The notes under the pieces were generated by a model. The model had not been told where the DNA came from and did not search any database. It saw nothing but the letters and a program-made list of their open reading frames with translations. Of a DNA stretch of 5,753 nucleotides, positions 1 to 4,298 are shown in pieces. The DNA is from an uncultured Atopobium sp. (GTDB taxonomy: Bacteria > Actinomycetota > Coriobacteriia > Coriobacteriales > Atopobiaceae), in assembly GCA_938036925.1 (NCBI GenBank), contig CALHVU010000057.1:1-5753 (forward strand). Reading direction: 5' to 3'. Position numbers and translations under genes: made by a program. The first letter of the stretch is position 1, and the number at the start of each line of letters is the position of its first letter.

Positions 1-1
1 A

Positions 2-379
2 TCTGTTTGTCTTGGAAGTAGAGTTATACAGTCAGGGTTTGACTATAAAGACTTAATGAGTGACGTAGATGGGTATCTAGCTGCAGTGATGCTTCATGAT
101 AAAAACGCTCTTCTTTCGGAGGTTCTTCGATATATATTCTCATTAGCACCGCTAAATCGCAGATCTCTTTTTTGCTTAAAGCGATTTAAAGGTGAACGCA
201 AGTGTGTTGAGAGTGTGTTTGATAGTTTGGTTAATGGGTTACCAAGAAAAGAGATCCCATTTTTTGATGCGATACTCTTACGCGCCTCAGCCTCCGATCG
301 ACTTCCTGATGAATCTGAATCTAAATATCTCAGTAATGTATTATTTCATGCATTAACTCATGATTTCATAGACGGATAA
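2..379 (+). CDS. C-terminal part (125 residues) of an unrecognised protein, 5' end outside the window
   Basis: The reading frame is open from the left edge of the window to a TAA at 377-379, so this is the tail of a longer gene. An internal ATG at 56 exists, but nothing like a Shine-Dalgarno site precedes it and the upstream codons read as normal protein, so I treat it as an internal methionine. The visible part is soluble, without membrane segments or a signal peptide. It carries an acidic stretch DLMSDVDGYLAA near the start, then a basic region with RRSLFCLKRFKGERK, and ends in a helical-looking, acidic tail. I do not recognise the family. The DxDGYL plus FxxRFxG pattern is faintly like segments of large secreted or phage-associated proteins of Gram-positive bacteria, but that is an impression only. 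The stop overlaps the convergent membrane-protein gene by 14 bases. The stretch is AT-rich like the next two genes, suggesting they arrived together. Confidence 0.6.
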   Translation, partial: SVCLGSRVIQSGFDYKDLMSDVDGYLAAVMLHDKNALLSEVLRYIFSLAPLNRRSLFCLKRFKGERKCVESVFDSLVNGLPRKEIPFFDAILLRASASDRLPDESESKYLSNVLFHALTHDFIDG

Positions 380-1004
380 GATTTGTATGTATGGGGAAAG
401 AATTAAATTCCGTTAGGGTTTCAATAGCATCTGAGTTTGTAGTCGTAATGTCGTATTGGTTATTCTCATGAACTAGTAGCCACTCAATATCTTTTCTTGG
501 TACTGAGTGGCTATATAACCTAATAGTTGCTATACTTTCTCCCAAACCGAATGGAAAACGTAAAACATAAAAATGTAAAGTTTCTCTTCCTCCAAAATCA
601 AATTCCTCAAATAAAACAACTCTGGATAATGAAATTTCTCCAGTATTTACTACAGATTTATAATCACGTTGACAGGAGTAAACGCAAGGAATGAATAAAA
701 ATAATGCTGCACAAAAAGCAACAGAGATATTATAAATAGCAAATAGATAAGTTGCTTTTTTAAAAAAAGCAACCATAGATTTTATTTTAGACAACAGTAT
801 TAGTGAAGTTATCAGAATGAAAATAGACATAAGAAATAATGCCTGCGGTATTGTTAACAAAGTGCCAAGAAAGCTCACTGGAGTATTATAATCAAGTGAG
901 AAGAAAGAGAAATTTGTCAAGAAGAAATAAACCACTGCCAGGACGCAAATAACAAAATATACGAAGCAAATTACCGTGATAAAAAACCCTTTTGACCTGT
1001 CCAT
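366..1004 (-). CDS. Small membrane protein with three TM helices and an exported C-terminal domain, function unknown
   Basis: The protein has 212 residues. Three hydrophobic segments lie at about residues 8-29, 43-72 and 84-107, with K/R at the N-terminus (MDRSKG) and in the 72-83 loop (SKIKSMVAFFKK). The positive-inside rule puts the N-terminus inside and the last ~105 residues outside. That outer domain looks beta-rich, with aromatic and Gly-rich stretches (EEFDFGGRETLHFYVLRF, about 133-150). Two cysteines, C108 and C111, sit where the chain leaves the membrane. The ATG is supported by AGGA about 8 bases upstream and by a candidate promoter (separate entry). Its end overlaps the convergent left-edge gene. 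I recognise no family. An immunity protein for a secreted toxin, or a phage or island membrane protein, are both possible from the context, but neither is shown by a motif. The AT-rich composition is unlike the genes to the right of the tRNA. Confidence 0.72.
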   Translation of the reverse strand: MDRSKGFFITVICFVYFVICVLAVVYFFLTNFSFFSLDYNTPVSFLGTLLTIPQALFLMSIFILITSLILLSKIKSMVAFFKKATYLFAIYNISVAFCAALFLFIPCVYSCQRDYKSVVNTGEISLSRVVLFEEFDFGGRETLHFYVLRFPFGLGESIATIRLYSHSVPRKDIEWLLVHENNQYDITTTNSDAIETLTEFNSFPIHTNLIRL

Positions 1005-1059
1005 CGCGATATCCTATTCTGTAGGTAGATAAAGACATTTCAGTAGAATTTTGCAAACT

Positions 1060-1088
1060 ATTGTATATAAATAAATCAAAAGAGTCTA
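1060..1088 (-). promoter_or_regulatory. Candidate sigma-70 type promoter for the 212-residue membrane protein gene
   Basis: Read on the minus strand, TAGACT (1088-1083; 4 of 6 matches to TTGACA) is followed after exactly 17 bases by TACAAT (1065-1060; 5 of 6 matches to TATAAT). This would start transcription around 1053 and give a leader of about 50 bases before the ATG at 1004. The region is AT-rich, so chance matches are common, but the spacing and position are right. Confidence 0.45.
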
Positions 1089-1193
1089 TAGCTAAATACA
1101 GGGTCTTCTTCATCAAATTCACTGCCAAAGGTTAATTCTCTAAACATTTCTGTCTTTATTTTAAAGGTTACAGTAATGAGTAAATTAACATAG

Positions 1194-1203
1194 AAAGGAG
1201 GTG
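1194..1203 (+). promoter_or_regulatory. Strong ribosome-binding site of the holin gene
   Basis: AAAGGAGGTG is close to a full complement of the 16S rRNA 3' end. It lies just before ATG 1206 and decides the start. It is the best SD in the window. Confidence 0.8.
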
Positions 1204-1205
1204 CA

Positions 1206-1601
1206 ATGATTGGAAGATGCATTGTATTTTTAATTGCGGATAAATTTAACCAAGGATTGACTATTTTTATTGCAAACTACGCTTTATTAACATGCGGTTT
1301 GATTTATGTATTAGCTCTAAATAGCCTAGTCACCATGTATAGCTATACAAATCGTAAGAAATTAACTTTGAAATTTATTGAAACGGTGATAGCGAAAAAA
1401 CTCCTTATTGTGGGAGTCGTTATACTTTCGGCGCTTTTTGACCTTCTCGCAAAAATCGGCCCTATTTCTATGGGTCAAATCACAATTATATTTTATATTG
1501 TCGAAGAAAGTATGTCTGCAATAAAAATCATAAAGAAGCTTGGCATAAAAACACCTGCTAGATTAGTTAAACTAATAAAAGAAAAACTTAATGACAAATA
1601 G
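1206..1601 (+). CDS. Small holin-like membrane protein (phage holin 4 / toxin-secretion holin family)
   Basis: The protein has 131 residues, a normal length for this holin family. Hydrophobic segments lie at about 18-44, 65-82 and 90-108, followed by a lysine-rich cytoplasmic tail (KLIKEKLNDK). The segment from residue 96 to 120, with FYIVEESMSAIK, then KKLGIKTPARL, fits the family signature as I know it: FYIxNExxSIxEN, then LGVPxPxxL, then a charged helix. Family members form membrane holes that release endolysin or a toxin. The start is fixed by an excellent SD (AAAGGAGGTG, 2 bases before the ATG). Oddities: the Asp-x-x-Thr-Gly-like motif usual after the first helix is poorly kept here (ALNSLVTMYS), and no endolysin follows. 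The gene stands alone between two minus-strand genes and ends 4 bases before the encoded CCA of tRNA-Glu, suggesting a prophage or island edge. Family assignment is from sequence pattern memory, not a search. Confidence 0.7.
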   Translation: MIGRCIVFLIADKFNQGLTIFIANYALLTCGLIYVLALNSLVTMYSYTNRKKLTLKFIETVIAKKLLIVGVVILSALFDLLAKIGPISMGQITIIFYIVEESMSAIKIIKKLGIKTPARLVKLIKEKLNDK

Positions 1602-1605
1602 CGTA

Positions 1606-1680
1606 TGGTGCCCCCAACGGGAATCGAACCCGTATTGCCGCCTTGAAAGGGCGATGTCCTAACCGTTAGACGATGGGGAC
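1606..1680 (-). tRNA. tRNA-Glu (anticodon UUC), 3' CCA encoded
   Basis: Read on the minus strand from 1680, the acceptor stem is GTCCCCA pairing with TGGGGGC (one T-G pair). The D arm is GTCTAACGGTTAGGAC. The anticodon stem is TCGCC/GGCGG around the loop CTTTCAA, giving anticodon TTC (Glu, reading GAA and GAG). The T arm is ACGGG-TTCGATT-CCCGT. The discriminator base is A (1609) and CCA is encoded at 1608-1606. All stems pair, and the sequence closely follows known bacterial tRNA-Glu. It lies 68 bases downstream of the TPR operon on the same strand, and its 3' end faces the AT-rich holin region. A tRNA 3' end is a typical target for phage or island integrases, so this gene is the likely attachment site. 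Confidence 0.97.
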
Positions 1681-1690
1681 GCGAAGAAAA

Positions 1691-1696
1691 AGTATA
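1691..1696 (-). promoter_or_regulatory. Candidate -10 element for tRNA-Glu
   Basis: TATACT (5 of 6 matches to TATAAT) on the minus strand ends 10 bases before the mature 5' end of the tRNA. This would give a leader of only a few bases, as expected for a tRNA. I see no good -35 at 16-18 bases upstream. There is no terminator between the TPR operon stop at 1749 and this point, so read-through could also supply the tRNA. Confidence 0.4.
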
Positions 1697-1748
1697 GCAA
1701 AGTTGCTGCAGATTTCTAGTGCTAAACGAGCTGATTTTGAGCTTACAT

Positions 1749-2777
1749 CTATTCTTCGTTTTCCCACCAGTCCAGTCCGGCCTTAAACGCGTAGTCGCGA
1801 GCGCTCTGAGTCACGCCAGGCACCGACTCTGCCCACGAAATAAATTCCGGCACGTCGGCGATAATCGCTTCGGCCTCATGAACTGCGATAACGTTCTCGG
1901 CAAACGTATCAGGTGTAAAGTTGATTCTGCACGGAATGTAGAGATCAACAAAAGATGGCCTGAGCAGCGCATACGCCGCTCCCTCGCCTAGGTTGACAAA
2001 GCCTTTGAGCGCTCGCTTTGCCGCGGGCATGCGATTCAACTTGAAGAACAGCAGCGTAAACGCCAGACGCATCCAGGCATTTGACTGATACCCGCAACTC
2101 TCGTCAAGCTTGTGGAGCCCTTCCTCATCTTCCAGTCGAGCAAGAACATATGCCAAGGTAAAACGTGCACCCAGCAAATCTGTTGGCGAGAAGAACAAGA
2201 GATCTTCACAGGCTTTTTTGGAGAGCTTGAAGCAGGCGCAATCGGTTGCAACCTGGGCAACCTGTGCGTAGAGGCGCAAAAGTGGTCGAGCTCCAGCGCA
2301 GGTCCAAGCGTCGCCGTGAGTTTGCTTTGCTTGCTCTAGTTTTGGCCTAAAGATAGGGTCAAATTCTTTTTGCAGGTCAAGTAGGTCGTTGAGGATTGCT
2401 GCAGGATGATTGTTGGAGATCTGCGCAAGAATTCGCTGTGCTTCAAGGTTAATGCTTGTGTTGGCAAGAGTTGGGTTTTCAGTAATATTTGTCATTTGAT
2501 TATGCAAGAAGTTAAGCAAATCCATCCGACTTGCAAAGAAGTCAGCATCGGAATCAATTTCTTTAGTAATTCCTGCCTGATACTTGCCAATGGCATTGAC
2601 GTATTGAGCAAAAGCCTTTTCTTCTTCGTCAGAAATAAAGTCTTCAGGCGAAGCTTCTACTGCAAGCTTCAACTCATAGAGAGCAGCCTCAGATACGATG
2701 TTCTTCTCTTGCGAGCACTTAGCTATCAGGCGGTCTACCTGCTCACTTATCATGTCGTTAGCGGAATGCTTAATCAC
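1749..2777 (-). CDS. TPR/ST7-like helical repeat protein, second gene of the operon
   Basis: The protein has 342 residues and is soluble, with no signal peptide or membrane helices. It is almost entirely amphipathic helices. The block at about 163-275 holds the family-like core: a helix pair at 163-195, then GARFTLAYVLARLEDEEGL at 203-221, then a helix with NAWMRLAFTLLFFKLNRMPAAKRALK (233-258) and a NLGEGAAYALLRP step. This is the layout of bacterial TPR proteins resembling ST7, where the chain reads R..L-LA.-L.. then A-R-x-x-L-A then W.R-A-x-x-x-F-K. The upstream neighbour has the same core (12 of 18 identical residues in the ARFTLA block), so the two are paralogues. The start is GTG at 2777, inside the GTGA overlap with the upstream stop, which implies coupled translation; GGAGA sits too close to be an ordinary SD. 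An ATG at codon 9 has no SD. The C-terminus (GLDWWENEE) is acidic. The partner and role are unknown; TPR folds usually serve as protein-protein scaffolds. Confidence 0.8.
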   Translation of the reverse strand: MIKHSANDMISEQVDRLIAKCSQEKNIVSEAALYELKLAVEASPEDFISDEEEKAFAQYVNAIGKYQAGITKEIDSDADFFASRMDLLNFLHNQMTNITENPTLANTSINLEAQRILAQISNNHPAAILNDLLDLQKEFDPIFRPKLEQAKQTHGDAWTCAGARPLLRLYAQVAQVATDCACFKLSKKACEDLLFFSPTDLLGARFTLAYVLARLEDEEGLHKLDESCGYQSNAWMRLAFTLLFFKLNRMPAAKRALKGFVNLGEGAAYALLRPSFVDLYIPCRINFTPDTFAENVIAVHEAEAIIADVPEFISWAESVPGVTQSARDYAFKAGLDWWENEE

Positions 2778-3991
2778 TCTCCATCACCACCCGAGTGTGG
2801 ATTATGTGGCCCGTCGATATGCGGCCCGCTTGGTCGCGGGCCAGCGGGACCTCCGGGGAAGTCGGGGCCGACCGGGCCGCCAGGGAAGCTGGGGCCAGCT
2901 GGGCCGTCGGGAGCAGCGCCCGGACCATCGGGGAACGAATCGGCAGAAGCGAACAAAGCATTTGCCTGCATTTGAAGTTCTTTTTCTGCCAGTTCAACGG
3001 TCTTAGGGTCTCTTGCCCTAACTTGATCTGCAAGCCAACGACCAAGAACACCGCGTCCTATCAGGTCATTTCCTTCTTGCAGCAGCACAGTTGCTTCTGC
3101 AATGGCAATGATGAGTTCGTCCTCAGAATAGGGAAGTACGTTGAGACGAGAGAATTCTCCCTCGGGCAAATCCTTCTGCACGAAGCAACAAAGCGTTGCC
3201 TCGGGATAGCGCTCAATCAGCAGGTCAAGGTAGTGCTCAGCTTCAACCAACTCACGCTTCTTGAAGTGTATGGCCAAGCGAGCCAGCAAAATCCACGGGT
3301 CATCTGCCCCGCGAGGCGGATCAAGCTTGCGGGGCAGATCCATAAGGTTGTCGAGGGCGTCTTCGTCCTCGAGTTTTGCGTATGCGAGCGCAAGCGTAAA
3401 ACGAGCATCGGCTGCGTCCGCAGCGTCAAGCTCGAGGAGTTTCTCGCCATATGCAATAGCGTCTTTGTTGCGGCCGCAGATAAGCGCGCGAGAAGAAAGC
3501 GTGGCTAACCAGCGCTTATAGGGGTTGATGGCCAGGCGCTGGGCAAGTTCTGCCTGCTCGGCAGGAAGCCCTTGCGAGGACTCTTGCGCCTTCTGGTAAC
3601 ACGCGGCTTCTACCTGGGGAAGTTTCTCCACAAGGAACTGGTAGTAGGCGTCAAAAAGCCTGCTATTTGAGGCGTGGAGCATGCGCTGAGCATCAAAACA
3701 GTTGGGGTCCAGCTGAATTGCCTGGTTAAGGAGGCGTTTTCCCTGGTCGATAAGGGCCTGCGCCTGAGATTCTTCGACAAACGGCAGGCGATAATCAACA
3801 ATCTCGGCCGCTTGCGCAACTAGATTGAACGCGCGGTCTTTGTCGGTTTGAGGGAGGGAATTGCGGTCGTTGGAGAATCGCCAGTTGAAGTCCTTCATCA
3901 GCGTAGCAATGCTGTCCTCGTCGCTGACTTGCGTGCGAGCAAAGCGGAGGATAAGCCGCTGGTAGTCCTCTTTTACCGGGTCAAACGCCAC
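2774..3991 (-). CDS. TPR/ST7-like protein with a collagen-like Gly/Pro tail, first gene of the operon
   Basis: The protein has 405 residues with no signal peptide. Residues 1-345 are helical repeats: a helix pair around 80-110 (ALIDQGKRLLNQAIQLDPNC is TPR-like, with the 'A..LDPN' hallmark), another at 160-190 (RWLATLSSRALICGRNKDAI, LLELDAADA), then ARFTLALAYAKLEDEDAL at 196-213 and DPWILLARLAIHFKKRELVEAEHYL at 231-255. The last matches the core of the following gene. Residues 351-405 are a Gly/Pro/Asp tail with a 9-residue repeat (separate entry). The start is GTG at 3991, with AAAGGA 5 bases upstream. Its TGA overlaps the next GTG (GTGA), so the pair is an operon. The family usually has no such tail. 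The tail is strongly GC-rich but in frame, with no sign of frameshift. A cytosolic scaffold role is an inference from the fold; no enzyme motif is visible. Confidence 0.83.
   Translation of the reverse strand: MAFDPVKEDYQRLILRFARTQVSDEDSIATLMKDFNWRFSNDRNSLPQTDKDRAFNLVAQAAEIVDYRLPFVEESQAQALIDQGKRLLNQAIQLDPNCFDAQRMLHASNSRLFDAYYQFLVEKLPQVEAACYQKAQESSQGLPAEQAELAQRLAINPYKRWLATLSSRALICGRNKDAIAYGEKLLELDAADAADARFTLALAYAKLEDEDALDNLMDLPRKLDPPRGADDPWILLARLAIHFKKRELVEAEHYLDLLIERYPEATLCCFVQKDLPEGEFSRLNVLPYSEDELIIAIAEATVLLQEGNDLIGRGVLGRWLADQVRARDPKTVELAEKELQMQANALFASADSFPDGPGAAPDGPAGPSFPGGPVGPDFPGGPAGPRPSGPHIDGPHNPHSGGDGE
2825..2902 (-). repeat. 27-bp tandem repeat encoding a collagen-like P-x-G-P-x-F-P-G-G motif
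   Basis: Residues 364-389 of the first TPR protein read PAGPSFPGG, PVGPDFPGG, PAGPRPSG: three copies of a 9-residue unit, hence a 27-base DNA period. Flanking residues 351-363 and 390-405 continue the Gly/Pro/Asp bias (DGPGAAPDG; PHIDGPHNPHSGGDGE) without a strict period. Slipped-strand change in copy number is the likely origin. Gly and Pro codons (GGN and CCN) are reverse complements, so the opposite strand also reads as a collagen-like frame. Confidence 0.75.
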
Positions 3992-4014
3992 AGGATTCCT
4001 TTCTCTCTTACGTA

Positions 4015-4020
4015 ATGATA
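4015..4020 (-). promoter_or_regulatory. Weak candidate -10 element for the TPR operon
   Basis: TATCAT on the minus strand (5 of 6 matches to TATAAT) lies about 24 bases before the GTG at 3991 and would leave a short leader carrying the AAAGGA SD. I find no acceptable -35 at 16-19 bases, so this is tentative. A perfect TTGACA further up (4140-4135) has no -10 partner. Confidence 0.25.
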
Positions 4021-4171
4021 TCGCAGGTTATTGAGGTGTGCGGCGCAACTCCGCGAGCGTCGTAAGAAGATTGCGAACGGCAGACGGAAACGTTTGGAGT
4101 GGACGGGTTTCTCGCCAGATGGGCGTCAGGTTCCTGTCAAAGGAGTGTATATATTCTGAACGATATTGCAT

Positions 4172-4209
4172 AAAATGACACTTTCATTTTGGTCAGGTGT
4201 CCAAAATGA
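4172..4209. promoter_or_regulatory. Operator-like overlapping inverted repeats upstream of the alcohol dehydrogenase
   Basis: A perfect inverted repeat, TCATTTTGG (4184-4192), 8-base spacer, CCAAAATGA (4201-4209), overlaps the proposed -35. A third half-site, AAAATGA at 4172-4178, pairs with TCATTTT at 4184-4190 over a 5-base spacer. So the same half-site occurs three times in alternating orientation within 38 bases. This layout suits a dimeric repressor or activator with two overlapping sites. I do not recognise the regulator: it is not the Rex box pattern, and a GntR-type site is only a loose possibility. Confidence 0.6.
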
Positions 4210-4217
4210 GCTAGAAT
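4189..4217 (+). promoter_or_regulatory. Candidate promoter of the alcohol dehydrogenase
   Basis: TTGGTC (4189-4194; weak -35, TTG kept) is followed after 17 bases by TAGAAT (4212-4217; 5 of 6 matches to the -10 consensus). Transcription would begin near 4224, giving a leader of about 75 bases. The -35 lies within the left arm of the inverted repeat and the right arm fills the spacer, so a protein bound there would directly control RNA polymerase access. Confidence 0.5.
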
Positions 4218-4240
4218 AGAAATGTTGAGAAGAAGTAATT

Positions 4241-4277
4241 GCGAAGAATGGCTTCGCTAGCCGCTTAGGGAAGCGGC
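4241..4277 (+). other. Two tandem hairpins in the predicted leader of the alcohol dehydrogenase mRNA
   Basis: Hairpin 1 is GCGAAG (4241-4246), loop AATGG, CTTCGC (4252-4257). Hairpin 2 is GCCGCTT (4260-4266), loop AGGG, AAGCGGC (4271-4277). They are separated by two bases and end 8 bases before the SD AAGGAGAGG. Neither is followed by a U-run, so they are not terminators. They may stabilise the transcript or keep the SD exposed. Confidence 0.55.
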
Positions 4278-4298
4278 ACATAGTTAAGGAGAGGTTTT

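Larger units (their letters stand above)
1005..1205. other. AT-rich divergent intergenic region between the membrane protein and holin genes
   Basis: About 200 bases separate the two divergent starts. The region contains the candidate minus-strand promoter at 1060-1088 and the strong holin ribosome-binding site AAAGGAGGTG at 1194-1203. I cannot pick a convincing promoter for the holin: TACAGT near 1170 and TAAATT near 1180 are the only -10-like words and neither has a good -35. A 23-codon ATG-started frame on the minus strand (1076-1147) reads as plausible protein, but it has no SD and overlaps the promoter, so I do not call it a gene. Confidence 0.5.
3992..4298. other. Divergent intergenic region between the TPR operon and the alcohol dehydrogenase
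   Basis: These 307 bases hold no coding frame I can support. The half next to the TPR operon (to about 4140) is GC-rich and featureless. From about 4150 the sequence turns AT-rich and carries the inverted repeats, the promoter and two hairpins listed separately. All of those point toward the dehydrogenase. Confidence 0.6.

Noticed and set aside
56..379. Treating the left-edge frame as a complete 107-residue gene starting at ATG 56
   Set aside because: The frame is open to the window edge with protein-like codons, and no ribosome-binding site precedes ATG 56.
892..1128. 78-codon minus-strand frame overlapping the start of the membrane protein gene
   Set aside because: No SD was found, it overlaps the better-supported gene in another frame and covers the candidate promoter.
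1076..1147. 23-codon minus-strand frame with a protein-like acidic sequence (contains EFDEEDPVF)
   Set aside because: No SD, and its 3' end overlaps the -35 and spacer of the candidate promoter. It could be a remnant of an older gene, but that cannot be supported from the sequence alone.
1560..1605. Terminator for tRNA-Glu (T-rich stretch downstream on the minus strand)
   Set aside because: The T-rich run exists, but the only nearby inverted repeat (TTAGTT/AACTAA) has too small a loop and lies after the T-run rather than before it.
2406..2975. 189-codon plus-strand frame with a Gly-X-Y collagen stretch
   Set aside because: It is antisense across both TPR genes; the collagen look is the reverse complement of the sense Gly/Pro tail, and the start has no supporting context.
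4135..4140. Perfect TTGACA on the minus strand as a -35 for the TPR operon
   Set aside because: The bases at the 16-18 spacing (TGGCGA) are nothing like a -10 element, so it is probably a chance match.
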